64,000 nucleotides of DNA from CAXBDP01 sp041689935 (GTDB lineage Bacteria > Bacteroidota > Bacteroidia > Cytophagales > Cyclobacteriaceae), in contig JBDNFI010000011.1 of assembly GCA_041689935.1 (NCBI GenBank), positions 1-64,000 on the forward strand, in the 5' to 3' direction. Made by a program: the position numbers and the translations under genes. Within the stretch, counting starts at the first letter, position 1. Each line of letters begins with the position of its first letter. The notes beneath the pieces were generated by a model. It was given only the letters and a program-made list of their open reading frames with translations, made no database searches and was not told where the DNA came from. This document shows positions 53,607-62,424 of this stretch, piece by piece.

Positions 53607-54341
53607 ATGAAATTTAGAATCGCCGTACTCGCTTTATGCTTCATAGGAGTCCATGGGTTTTCTTCCTTCGACGGTTCGGATAATAGAATTGCTGAAGTTG
53701 AAATATCGAACGAGCGACTGATTTCGAATTATATCATTAGCCAATACGAATTTTTAGTTGGGGAGAAGCCTTCTCTAAGTTTATTTGAAAAAGGCTTAAA
53801 AGGATTTATAAAACTAACAGAAGAAGGCGAATATGAAAACGCATCTGTGCTCACGCTGATTGATTTCAGATTGCCTTCTACAGAAAAAAGACTTTGGGCC
53901 ATTGACTTGAAAAAGCGGGAGGTTTTAATTCACTCTGTAGTTGCTCATGGTCGCAATAGTGGAAATTTGATGGCTGAGAGATTCTCAAATACACCCGAAT
54001 CTTACCAAAGTAGTTTGGGTTTTTATAAAACGGCAAACGTATATCAAGGCAAGCATGGCATTTCTCTTAGGCTCGATGGCTTACAAAAAGGACTGAATGA
54101 CAATGCCATGGAAAGAGCCATTGTGATACACGGAGCAGACTATGCCTCAGAAGAATTTGCCGCACAAAATGGGCGATTAGGAAGAAGCCTTGGATGCCCC
54201 GCAGTCCCAAGCGAAATCATTGAAAATCTGATAAATACCATCGCTAATAACCAATGTTTGTTTATCTACTTTCCCAATGAAATTATTGATAATTACGTAG
54301 CTGATTTATCGGATATATCTATCGATAGTTTTGAACTGTAA
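53607..54341 (+). CDS. Murein L,D-transpeptidase catalytic domain family protein (YkuD_2)
   Basis: A 244-residue exported protein taken from the ATG at 53607 (a TTG precedes it in frame), with an N-terminal signal (FRIAVLALCFIGVHGFSS). The YkuD_2-type (PF13645) region includes VVAHGRNSGNLMAERFSNTPESYQSSLGFY, AIVIHGADYASEEFAAQNGRLGRSLGCPAVP with the His and the SLGCPAV cysteine expected at the active site. Such enzymes are predicted to form or trim peptidoglycan cross-links in the periplasm. The gene is followed 2 bases after its stop by a CCTCCCGC octamer. Confidence 0.9.
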   Translation: MKFRIAVLALCFIGVHGFSSFDGSDNRIAEVEISNERLISNYIISQYEFLVGEKPSLSLFEKGLKGFIKLTEEGEYENASVLTLIDFRLPSTEKRLWAIDLKKREVLIHSVVAHGRNSGNLMAERFSNTPESYQSSLGFYKTANVYQGKHGISLRLDGLQKGLNDNAMERAIVIHGADYASEEFAAQNGRLGRSLGCPAVPSEIIENLINTIANNQCLFIYFPNEIIDNYVADLSDISIDSFEL

Positions 54342-54435
54342 TCCTCCCGCTTTTTGATCAACCGGCATTAATTTGAAAAATATCTAATTGTACGGCGGTA
54401 TTTTTTTTTAATTTGCAAGAAATTGACGGAATATC

Positions 54436-56898
54436 ATGGGTAAAATTGATTTCAAAAAGCAGGTTCTTCCACACCTTGTAGCAGTTCTATTATTTTTAAT
54501 AGTCTGCCTGTTTTTTTACTCGCCCATTATTTTTGAGAATAAAACAATCTTTCAAAATGATGCCTTGCAAGGGATTGCAGCAGGCAACGAAATAGCAGAA
54601 TATAGAGCTGAAACTGGCGAAGAAGGTCTTTGGATCAATTCGATGTTCAGCGGTATGCCTTCCTACCTTATCAATACACGCCATTATGGAGAATGGTTTA
54701 TAGCTGGAATTAAACAAATAATAAGTCTCAAATTGCCTACTCCTGCCAATTATACTTTTTTGGCGATGCTGAGTTTTTATTTGCTTTTAATCATTTTCAA
54801 AGTAAGACCTTATTTGGCAATTGTAGGCGCAATTGCCTATGGTTTTGGAAGTTTCAATTTGATAAGCATTGAAGCTGGCCATAATTGGAAAGTCGGTGCT
54901 ATGGCTACCATGCCTTTGGTGTTAGGCGCTGTGCATGTAACTTTTTATAGGAATCTCTACTGGGGATTTATAGCAACCATTATTGCAGTGGGTATTCAAA
55001 TACAAATGAACCACTTGCAAATCACTTATTATCTCTTTTTGCTGCTCCTAATTTATGGTGGATTTCAGCTCTTTTACATGATAAAAGACAAACAGTTGAA
55101 ACAGCAATTGCCTGCTATCGGTCTGCTTGTAATCGCTGCAATATTGGCCGTGACCATGTCTCTCGGTAGATTATGGATAACCTCTGAATATAGCGCCTAT
55201 TCCATCAGAGGCCAAAATGATTTGACTCCTCAGGACCAAACAATCCAAGGCGGCTCAGGCTTAGATAAGGAGTATGCCTTTAATTGGAGTTGGGGTAAGT
55301 TGGAAACAATGACCTTGATTTTACCTAATTTCTATGGTGGAGGGAGTGTCGAAAGCCTTGATGAAACTTCGGAAGTTTACAAGGCATTTACTCAAAATAG
55401 AGTTGCACAACAGCAGACATTAGAAGAACTGCAAGGAGTAAGAACTTACTGGGGAAATCAGCCCAACACCGCCGGCCCTGTGTATGCTGGAGCGGTTATT
55501 TGTTTTCTATTCATATTAGGAATTTTCGCTCTGCCCTCTCGGCAGAAAAACTGGATTATTGCCGGCACCATCTTCTCCATTCTACTTGCATGGGGGAAAA
55601 ACCTAGAGTTTTTCAATTATGCCATGTTCGATTTCTTTCCGGGATACAATAAGTTTAGAGCGGTTTCAATGGCTGTAGTTGTGGCATTGATGATGATTCC
55701 ATTCTTAGGCATATTGGGATTAGAAAAATTGCTTAGTACCGAAGACAAAAACCTGAAAATGGCTATTTTCAAAAAGGCCTCTTTGGTCACCTTAGGAGTG
55801 CTCGCTTTGTTATTCCTATTATATCTTATTTTAGATTTCCGCGCACCGATAGATGAACAACTATTGGCAAGAGGCTATCCGGATTGGTATATCAATGCAT
55901 TGCTAAAGGATAGAGCATCTATGTATCTTTCAGACTGGGTGCGTACATTTATTTTCATAGGGCTAAGTATCGCCATTATTTACGTAGCAATAATTGACAA
56001 ACTAAAACAAGCCTATTTATACATTGGACTGATCTTATTTGTAAGTGCAGATTTATTGGTGGTTGGCGCTAGATATTTAAATGAAGAAAATTACGCTGAA
56101 AACATTCAAGGTCAATTTTTCCAAGTAACTGAGGCGAACAACTTGATTTCTCAAGACAATAGCCATTTCAGGGTGATCGACTTACAAAACCCATGGAACG
56201 ACGCAAGAGTATCCTTTCATCACCCGAGTGTCGGCGGGTATCACGGAGCCAAACTACGTCGCTATCAAGATTTGATAGATTACTACATGGGAGATGAACA
56301 TATGGCTATCGTAGATTCGCTTCAAAAGCAAGGGATTGGATTGCCAATTACGCCAATATTTGATATGCTCAATACTAAATATTTGATTGCTGGAAACTCT
56401 GCAAGAGCTGTATTAACTAATACAAATGCCTATGGAAATGCGTGGTTGGTAGAGAATGTCTATGCCGCAAATAATGCAGATGAGGAGATTTCGGCATTGG
56501 GTCAAATTGATTTAAAAACACAAGCCATATCCACCCAGTTAGAAGGAGACAAAGGATACTCGGCCAATGGCTCTGTGGTTTTGCAAGAAATCAAACCGAA
56601 TTATGTGAAATACGAGAGCAATCTCGATAGCGAAGGTTTAGTCATATTCTCTGAAATATATTACCCTAAGGGCTGGCAAGCCTATATTGATGGCGTGGAA
56701 GCTCCTCATTTTCGAGCAAATTATGTTTTGAGAGCAATGGAACTCCCAAATGGGCAGCATAACATTGAATTCAAATTCCACCCACAATCATATTACATCG
56801 GCAATCAAGTAGCTAATATTTCCAATTTCTTGGTCATTGCGCTAATATTGCTTGGGATTATGATGGAATTGAAAAAGGCTAAAAAACAAAAAGCATAA
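54436..56898 (+). CDS. YfhO family polytopic membrane protein
   Basis: An 820-residue membrane protein with about twelve helices (for example VAVLLFLIVCLFFYSPIIF near the N-terminus and ISNFLVIALILLGIMMEL at the end). The periplasmic N-terminal loop IFQNDALQGIAAGNEIAEYRAETGEEGLWINSMFSGMPSYL, the NLTPQDQTIQGG-like segment and PLITEIYYPKGWQAYIDGVE-like C-terminal region match YfhO, a glycosyltransferase-C-like family linked to modification of cell-surface polymers. It leads a run with a DUF115-like gene (3-base gap) and a flippase, suggesting a surface-glycan step using lipid-linked sugars. Confidence 0.88.
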   Translation: MGKIDFKKQVLPHLVAVLLFLIVCLFFYSPIIFENKTIFQNDALQGIAAGNEIAEYRAETGEEGLWINSMFSGMPSYLINTRHYGEWFIAGIKQIISLKLPTPANYTFLAMLSFYLLLIIFKVRPYLAIVGAIAYGFGSFNLISIEAGHNWKVGAMATMPLVLGAVHVTFYRNLYWGFIATIIAVGIQIQMNHLQITYYLFLLLLIYGGFQLFYMIKDKQLKQQLPAIGLLVIAAILAVTMSLGRLWITSEYSAYSIRGQNDLTPQDQTIQGGSGLDKEYAFNWSWGKLETMTLILPNFYGGGSVESLDETSEVYKAFTQNRVAQQQTLEELQGVRTYWGNQPNTAGPVYAGAVICFLFILGIFALPSRQKNWIIAGTIFSILLAWGKNLEFFNYAMFDFFPGYNKFRAVSMAVVVALMMIPFLGILGLEKLLSTEDKNLKMAIFKKASLVTLGVLALLFLLYLILDFRAPIDEQLLARGYPDWYINALLKDRASMYLSDWVRTFIFIGLSIAIIYVAIIDKLKQAYLYIGLILFVSADLLVVGARYLNEENYAENIQGQFFQVTEANNLISQDNSHFRVIDLQNPWNDARVSFHHPSVGGYHGAKLRRYQDLIDYYMGDEHMAIVDSLQKQGIGLPITPIFDMLNTKYLIAGNSARAVLTNTNAYGNAWLVENVYAANNADEEISALGQIDLKTQAISTQLEGDKGYSANGSVVLQEIKPNYVKYESNLDSEGLVIFSEIYYPKGWQAYIDGVEAPHFRANYVLRAMELPNGQHNIEFKFHPQSYYIGNQVANISNFLVIALILLGIMMELKKAKKQKA

Positions 56899-56901
56899 TC
56901 T

Positions 56902-57771
56902 ATGAAATCTGCTCCGCAACTTTTTGCCGAAAGGATGCTCCTTTCTACCCTAAGCATTCCTAAAATGTTGCTGCTAAGCAAAGTTGGTAATACACTTCCG
57001 ATGTCTACTAAGACAAGTCGAGAATGTGTCATTCTTGGGAATGGTCCATCCCTGACCAAAAGCATTGAGTACAATAAAACATTAATAGCCAATTCAGATA
57101 TATTTTCAGTCAATTTCTTCTGCACTACTGAGGAGTACAAGACCATAAAACCTCCATATTTGGTCGCGGCTGCTCCTGAATTTTATTTGGAAAACCTCAA
57201 TGATTTTTACAAAGATTTTATACCAGGCTTTTACAAAGGGCTTGTGGAGAATACTAAATGGGATTTGCAAATCTTTATGCCCATCGAGGCCAAAAAATAT
57301 GGAAATTGGAAAAAGCGGATTGCTGGGAACCGCTTTATTCATATCAATTACTACAACAATACGCCTGTAGAAGGCTTTGAAGGCCTCACACATTGGGCAA
57401 TAGACAATGGTTTAGGGATGCCCAGGCCGCACAATGTGCTTATTCCTGCCATTATAATGGCACTAAGAATGGGCTATGAGAAAATCTACTTGATGGGTGC
57501 CGAACACTCTTGGCTCAAAGATTTATGGGTAGATGATAATAACCTAGTAATGCTTAGACAAAAGCACTTCTACGACGAAGCCAGTGTCACCGCAAGCCCG
57601 ATGTACAAAAAAGGGAAAGACACTAGAAAGCTTCACGAAGTGCTTCAGAAATTTGTAATATCCTTCGAAGCCTATTTCACTTTAGATAAATTCGCAAAGA
57701 AAAAAGGACAACAAATAATCAATCTTACACCGGGTTCATTTATAGATGCATTCGAGCGAAAAGAATGGTAA
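56902..57771 (+). CDS. DUF115/MptE-like protein in surface-polymer operon
   Basis: A 289-residue soluble protein. It contains ECVILGNGPSLTKSIEYNKTLI (about residues 41-62), the GNGPSL signature of DUF115/Maf-like proteins, and further on LIPAIIMALRMGYEKIYLMGAEHSW, a second conserved block. The family includes 6-hydroxymethylpterin diphosphokinase-like proteins and glycosyltransferase-like modifiers of surface polymers. Its position between YfhO and a flippase favours a sugar-transfer or polymer-modification role, but this is inference. It starts three bases after YfhO, so they are co-expressed. Confidence 0.75.
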   Translation: MKSAPQLFAERMLLSTLSIPKMLLLSKVGNTLPMSTKTSRECVILGNGPSLTKSIEYNKTLIANSDIFSVNFFCTTEEYKTIKPPYLVAAAPEFYLENLNDFYKDFIPGFYKGLVENTKWDLQIFMPIEAKKYGNWKKRIAGNRFIHINYYNNTPVEGFEGLTHWAIDNGLGMPRPHNVLIPAIIMALRMGYEKIYLMGAEHSWLKDLWVDDNNLVMLRQKHFYDEASVTASPMYKKGKDTRKLHEVLQKFVISFEAYFTLDKFAKKKGQQIINLTPGSFIDAFERKEW

Positions 57772-57793
57772 ATTCGTAACTTAATTTCATCTA

Positions 57794-59287
57794 TTGGGAC
57801 TCATAAAGCAACAATCCATCAAAGGCACTATTTACTCGATTGCAGGAGTATTATTAGGCTTTGCGACCGTTGCTATCTTATTTCCTAAATACTTTACCCC
57901 TGCCGAAATAGGTGCGATCAATCTGCTGATTTTATATAGCATGATTTTAGGTCAGTTGGGCACCTTAGGTTTTCCAAGTGCCATTATTCGCTTTTTTCCT
58001 AAATACAGAACCGAAGATGGCAAGCATAATGGCTTTGTGGGCATTATCCTGATGGCAAGCCTTATCGGAATGGGCTTTTTTTTTATAGGATATACTTTTC
58101 TTAAACCTATTTTGCTCGAATCGAATAGGGAAAGCTCTCCCGTATTTGTGAAGTACTTTTTCTTAATTATTCCATTATCCTTGGCGCAATTGCTTTTTTA
58201 CAATTTGGAAGCTTATGCCAATGCCATTTACAAATCAGCTGCTGGAGTATTTCTAAAGGATTTTATCCAACGAATATTGATTTTAATTCCTTTCACAGCG
58301 ATTGTTTTCGAGCTTATTTCTTTCGATCAATACATTTATTATTATGCTGCCGCCATTGTAATTACCACTCTCATTCTCGTTATTTATTTTATAAGCATTC
58401 GTAATTTTCATTTCACTGCAAAGCCATATAATAAACTTAGAGCAAGCATTGATGACTTTACATCGGTCAGCCTTTATGGATTGTTGGTTGGTTTTTCGGC
58501 AGTATCATTGCAGCGCATAGATGGAATTTTAATTAACGAATACTTCAACGAAGCCTTCACCGGAATTTACACAACAACATTTTATTTTGGCACTTTAGTG
58601 ATAATTCCCTCCCGCGTTATCAATCGGATTTCGTACAGCGTTGTATCCGATGGCATCACCCGAAATGATCTGAAAAAGGTGAAAGAGGTCTACGAAAAAA
58701 CAAGCATCATTCAACTAATTGCGGGCACACTTTTAGTAGCTGGCCTAATCAGTAATTTGGACAATATTTTTCGCATACTACCTCCCGAATACAGCGCTGG
58801 AAAGTGGGTAATTGTATGGATTGCATTAAGCAATTTAGTACGCATGTCAGGTGGGGCGGTTGATGGCATAATTGCTTATTCGAAATACTATCGGTACAAC
58901 AGTTTGCTTATAGGCATTTTATTGCTTTGTACTATTGGATTTATTTTGATATTGATAAAAGGTTATGGACTAGGCGGAGTTGCCTTTGCCACCTTTGTAG
59001 CGGTCATTATTTTCAATGTATTCAGGATCATTTTTGTTTATTGGAAATTTAAGATGATGCCTTATAAAACAGCACATTTACTAGTAATCTTCTTTGGATT
59101 AATAGCGGGAGGATTGGCCTACAGCATACCATCACTCGAAAATTTATGGCTGGATATTGGGCTTAGAGGTGCTATTTTGGTAAGTATCTTTACCCTCTTT
59201 ATTTACATCAGCAAAGTATCTGCGGATACCAATCAATTGATTTTACAAGGAATTGCAATCTTACGCGGAAACCGTAAAAAAGGATAA
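57794..59287 (+). CDS. Polysaccharide flippase (Wzx/MATE-like)
   Basis: A 497-residue membrane protein with about twelve to fourteen helices: SIKGTIYSIAGVLLGFATVAILFPKYFTPAEIGAINLL at the start, GLLVGFSAVSLQRIDGILINEYF in the middle and IIFNVFRIIFVYWKF near the end. This is the layout of polysaccharide export flippases that move lipid-linked oligosaccharides across the inner membrane. The start is a TTG at 57794: a TAA lies four codons upstream and the next ATG is about 50 codons downstream, beyond the first helix. It ends the YfhO/DUF115/flippase run. Confidence 0.87.
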   Translation: MGLIKQQSIKGTIYSIAGVLLGFATVAILFPKYFTPAEIGAINLLILYSMILGQLGTLGFPSAIIRFFPKYRTEDGKHNGFVGIILMASLIGMGFFFIGYTFLKPILLESNRESSPVFVKYFFLIIPLSLAQLLFYNLEAYANAIYKSAAGVFLKDFIQRILILIPFTAIVFELISFDQYIYYYAAAIVITTLILVIYFISIRNFHFTAKPYNKLRASIDDFTSVSLYGLLVGFSAVSLQRIDGILINEYFNEAFTGIYTTTFYFGTLVIIPSRVINRISYSVVSDGITRNDLKKVKEVYEKTSIIQLIAGTLLVAGLISNLDNIFRILPPEYSAGKWVIVWIALSNLVRMSGGAVDGIIAYSKYYRYNSLLIGILLLCTIGFILILIKGYGLGGVAFATFVAVIIFNVFRIIFVYWKFKMMPYKTAHLLVIFFGLIAGGLAYSIPSLENLWLDIGLRGAILVSIFTLFIYISKVSADTNQLILQGIAILRGNRKKG

Positions 59288-59398
59288 TAGATAAAGAATT
59301 CTTAGAGCGCTATTTGACTATTAAAAAAACATTTTAAGCTAAATTTCGATTTCAAAGGCTAAATTGAGCCGATTAGTGAAGAACTATAATTAGAAGCA

Positions 59399-60373
59399 AT
59401 GAAAAGAATAGGAGTTTTTACTTCAGGTGGTGATTCTCCAGGAATGAATGCTTGTATCCGAGCGGCAGTTCGTGGAGGTATATACCACGGCGTAGAAATG
59501 TTCGGAATCCGATATGGATATGCAGGAATGATTTCAGGGAATCTTTTTCCTATGGATTCTCAATCAGTAAGTAATATTATCCAAAAAGGAGGCACCATAC
59601 TCAAGACCGCTCGTTGCAAAGAATTTTTCGAGTATGAAGGGCGCAAAAAAGCCTATGACAAGCTAAAGGAATTTGGTATTGATGGCTTAGTGGCCATAGG
59701 CGGCGATGGCACATTCACTGGAGCTAACCTATTTTATGAGGAGTTTGGCATCCCAACGGTAGGTGCGCCTGGTACTATTGACAATGACCTGTATGGCAGT
59801 GACTATACTATTGGATTTGACACCGCAGTAAATACAGCTCTCGAAGCAATTGACAAGATTAGAGATACGGCAAATAGTCATGATCGCTTGTTTTTCATCG
59901 AAGTGATGGGGCGTGACTCAGGCTATATAGCCATACAGTCGGGTATTGGTGGAGGTGCGGAAATAGTAATGGTACCAGAAACTAAAACGACTATTAAAGG
60001 CGTAATTAACATTTTACAAAAAGGCTGGAATAGAGCAAAATCTTCCTCCATCATTATCATTGCCGAAGGAGATGAGGAAGGCAATGCCATTGAGATTGCC
60101 GAGAAAGTGAAACAAGGCTGTCCGGACATTCAAGATCACCGTATTTCCATCCTTGGGCATATACAGCGCGGTGGTTCACCCTCTGCTCAAGATAGAATTC
60201 TCGCATCGAGATTGGGTTTAGGGAGTATTGAAGGATTACTAAATGGACATAAAAATGCGATGGCTGGAATAGTCAACAATGAATTAACCTATACTTCTTT
60301 TAAAGATTGTTTAAATAAGGAAAAACCATTGAACCCTGACCTTATTCGTATGGTTGAGATATTAAGTATTTAG
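59399..60373 (+). CDS. pfkA: 6-phosphofructokinase
   Basis: A 324-residue ATP-dependent phosphofructokinase, the committing step of glycolysis. Motifs: IGVFTSGGDSPGMNACIRAAVRG (ATP loop, residues 3-25), GLVAIGGDGTFTGANL (about 97-112), APGTIDNDLYGSDYTIGFDTA (catalytic Asp near 130), FIEVMGRDSGYIAIQSG (substrate-binding Arg) and LGHIQRGGSPSAQDRILASRLG. Length is normal for bacterial PfkA. It lies on the plus strand, 5 bases upstream of the small LemA-like gene. Confidence 0.97.
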   Translation: MKRIGVFTSGGDSPGMNACIRAAVRGGIYHGVEMFGIRYGYAGMISGNLFPMDSQSVSNIIQKGGTILKTARCKEFFEYEGRKKAYDKLKEFGIDGLVAIGGDGTFTGANLFYEEFGIPTVGAPGTIDNDLYGSDYTIGFDTAVNTALEAIDKIRDTANSHDRLFFIEVMGRDSGYIAIQSGIGGGAEIVMVPETKTTIKGVINILQKGWNRAKSSSIIIIAEGDEEGNAIEIAEKVKQGCPDIQDHRISILGHIQRGGSPSAQDRILASRLGLGSIEGLLNGHKNAMAGIVNNELTYTSFKDCLNKEKPLNPDLIRMVEILSI

Positions 60374-60378
60374 AAATT

Positions 60379-60693
60379 ATGGGATATATACCTGCTATTG
60401 TAGCTATTTGTGGATTTATTTTATTGTGGAGTCTTTTTAACTCTACCCAATTGAAAAAAAGATTTGAAATGATCAAATCATTGAAGAATGCCCTCTTAGA
60501 AATTGAATCGTACGAAAAATCAAATGAGGATATATTGCAAAATAAACAAGGTGCATTAGCAATAAATAATCTGCTAGGTGATAAGCGAAAACTAGAAAAG
60601 AGCTTAGCGATCGAAAGTAGAGTTTACAATGAGTTGATCAAAAAAGCACCCACTCGATTTCTCGCAAAAGCATTAGGATATAAAGTTATCTAA
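60379..60693 (+). CDS. Small membrane-anchored LemA-like protein
   Basis: A 104-residue protein. One N-terminal membrane helix (MGYIPAIVAICGFILLWSLF) precedes a coiled region (LKNALLEIESYEKSNEDILQNKQGALAINN) and a C-terminal ESRVYNELIKKAPTRFLAKALGYK that resembles the end of LemA proteins (YN-x-L-I-x-x-x-P...A-x-x-x-G-Y). It is about half the length of LemA, so it may be a truncated relative. It follows pfkA by 5 bases and overlaps the end of the convergent miaA gene by 21 bases. Function unknown. Confidence 0.65.
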   Translation: MGYIPAIVAICGFILLWSLFNSTQLKKRFEMIKSLKNALLEIESYEKSNEDILQNKQGALAINNLLGDKRKLEKSLAIESRVYNELIKKAPTRFLAKALGYKVI

Positions 60694-61605
60694 ATGGCTT
60701 TTTATCAAGTGAATGATTTCTTTTTTATGCTCAGGATGAAACCAGTGTGAATTTTGTTCTTTTTTCAACCAAGTAAGTTGGCGTTTCGCATATCGCCTTG
60801 AATTGCGTTTGATTAGGCGATCTGCCTCGGAAAGAGAATATTCACCATCAAATGCTGGAAAAAGCTCGGTATAACCCACCGTTTGCAACGCATTTAGATG
60901 TCTAAAAGGCATTAACTCCTTTGCCTCTCGAACTAGTTCTTGTTCAAACATCCTGTCCACCCGCTCATTAATTCGCTCATATAACTCTCCTCTTTCACGA
61001 TTCAGCACTATTTGGAGCATCCTAAATGGCCTTTCAACCGTCCGCTTTGTTCTGAATGAAGAGAACTTCTGCCCAGTGGCTCTGATGATCTCTATGGCTC
61101 GTATGACTCTTTGCGGATTATTGACATCAACTTCCGAAAAATACGCAGGGTCGGCTTTGGCAAGTTCATTTTGCAGTGGAGCCAACCCTCCCGCTTTATA
61201 TTCCTGATTAATATTTTCTCGCAAATCTATAGGCACTTCTGGCAAAGGATCAATCCCCTCGCACAAAACCCTAACAAAAAGTCCAGAACCTCCAGAAACG
61301 AAAACAACTTTTTTGGAAACAAATAATTTATCCAATAGAGCTAAAGCATCTTTTTCAAAATCCACTACATCATATCTTTGATGAATGGACAGGGAATTAA
61401 TAAAGTGATGTCTAATTTCGTACAATTGCTTGCGGGATGGTTTTGCTGTAGCAATTTCCAACTCTTTGTAAAACTGCCTCGAATCAGCCGAAATAATTTC
61501 TGTATCGAAAAGTTTGGCAAGTTCAATAGTCAGATCTGTTTTACCTACTGCAGTGGGGCCGCTGATGACCACTAAAAGAGGTTTTTCAAAATTATTTACA
61601 ATCAA
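60673..61605 (-). CDS. miaA: tRNA dimethylallyltransferase
   Basis: A 310-residue enzyme that transfers dimethylallyl to A37 of tRNAs reading UNN codons. Motifs: LVVISGPTAVGKTDLTIELA (P-loop, residues 11-30), IISADSRQFYKELEIATAKPS, VFVSGGSGLFVRVLCEGIDPLP and NPQRVIRAIEIIRATGQ. The C-terminal helix-rich region has TVGYTELFPAF and KRNSRRYAKRQLTWLKKEQNSHWFHP. The start is a TTG at 61605; the frame upstream has no ATG before a TAG. One octamer lies inside the gene, near residue 137. Confidence 0.94.
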   Translation of the reverse strand: MIVNNFEKPLLVVISGPTAVGKTDLTIELAKLFDTEIISADSRQFYKELEIATAKPSRKQLYEIRHHFINSLSIHQRYDVVDFEKDALALLDKLFVSKKVVFVSGGSGLFVRVLCEGIDPLPEVPIDLRENINQEYKAGGLAPLQNELAKADPAYFSEVDVNNPQRVIRAIEIIRATGQKFSSFRTKRTVERPFRMLQIVLNRERGELYERINERVDRMFEQELVREAKELMPFRHLNALQTVGYTELFPAFDGEYSLSEADRLIKRNSRRYAKRQLTWLKKEQNSHWFHPEHKKEIIHLIKSHLDNFIS

Positions 61606-61676
61606 TTGAAAAAGGAGGTTTACTTTTAGCTAATAAATTAATTAAGTAAGAACCCAAAAGTACTTAATAAAATATA

Positions 61677-62411
61677 ATGAAGAGAATTTCCTTATTATTG
61701 GTGGATGATGATTTTAATTATAGAAAGATTGTGCAGCAGCTTCTTGAAACCTCAGGATTTGAAGTGAATCTTGCAACAAATGGAAATGATGCGTTTCAAC
61801 ATATAAAAAATCAAGAATTTGATATCGTATTGATGGATATTCAAATGCCTTTTATGGATGGCTTAACGGCTGTTAAATTGATCAATGAATTAGATAACTC
61901 AGAAAGACCCATTATGGTCGCGAGTAGTGCATTCTTTAGCGAGGATCAAAAAATAAAATTGAAGGATGCGGGATTCGATGAATTATTAGTAAAACCCATA
62001 AATATAAAAGAAGTGTTAGCGCTCAGCAATAGGGCACATAAGACTTCTATAAAAAAGCTCACAAGACAAAAAATGGCTATTTTAAATCAGACTATTGTTC
62101 AAAAGCTTTCAAAATATGGTGGGAAAGCTGATTTAATACCTATTTATGAAAATTTTGTTGAGGAGACTAGTTTCCTTATTTCAAAACTCAAGAAGGTAGA
62201 ACCAAAAAAAGAAGCTATAATTACTAAAAGTTTGCTTCATACATTAAAAGGGAATGCCGGAAGTGTAGGTGCTGACAAATTAAGTTCTATTGCTAAACGT
62301 CTGGAGATTACAATAAAAGAAAATAATTTTGAAGATTGGCATCTTCATTTTCAAGAACTCGAAGATTTTTTTTTAGAATTCAGAATTAATTATCGAAATT
62401 TATTAACTTAA
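61677..62411 (+). CDS. Response regulator with receiver and HPt domains
   Basis: A 244-residue protein. The receiver (residues 1-118) has SLLLVDDDFNYRKI with the acidic pair, IVLMDIQMPFMDGLTAV with the phosphoacceptor Asp, and LLVKPINIKEV with the conserved Lys. After a linker, residues about 135-240 form an HPt domain with the phosphorylated-His motif SLLHTLKGNAGSVGADKLSSIAKRLE. It could relay phosphate from a hybrid kinase such as the one at 48875-51661 to another receiver. It precedes the single-domain regulator by 13 bases, which is likely its partner. Confidence 0.9.
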   Translation: MKRISLLLVDDDFNYRKIVQQLLETSGFEVNLATNGNDAFQHIKNQEFDIVLMDIQMPFMDGLTAVKLINELDNSERPIMVASSAFFSEDQKIKLKDAGFDELLVKPINIKEVLALSNRAHKTSIKKLTRQKMAILNQTIVQKLSKYGGKADLIPIYENFVEETSFLISKLKKVEPKKEAIITKSLLHTLKGNAGSVGADKLSSIAKRLEITIKENNFEDWHLHFQELEDFFLEFRINYRNLLT

Positions 62412-62424
62412 TAAACCTAACAAC

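Larger units (their letters stand above)
4109..61194. repeat. Dispersed octamer GCGGGAGG / CCTCCCGC, 28 copies
   Basis: Exact copies of the octamer begin, in the GCGGGAGG orientation on the plus strand, at 7225, 13542, 20128, 31093, 32718, 36371, 36656, 43331, 43814, 46594, 47177, 50150, 53915 and 59105, and, in the CCTCCCGC orientation, at 4109, 13388, 18047, 20801, 27394, 30210, 37854, 41757, 43289, 45462, 47447, 54343, 58608 and 61187. Each orientation has 14 copies. Twenty-three lie inside coding sequences (16 with GCGGGAGG on the coding strand) and five between genes. The base after GCGGGAGG is usually A or T. The role is unknown. Confidence 0.9.

Noticed and set aside
18392..58788. Near-matches to the octamer (GCGGGAGA near 18393, CCTCCCGT near 32167, CCTCCCGA near 58780)
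   Set aside because: They differ at the last base and are few, so they were not counted; only exact copies are included.
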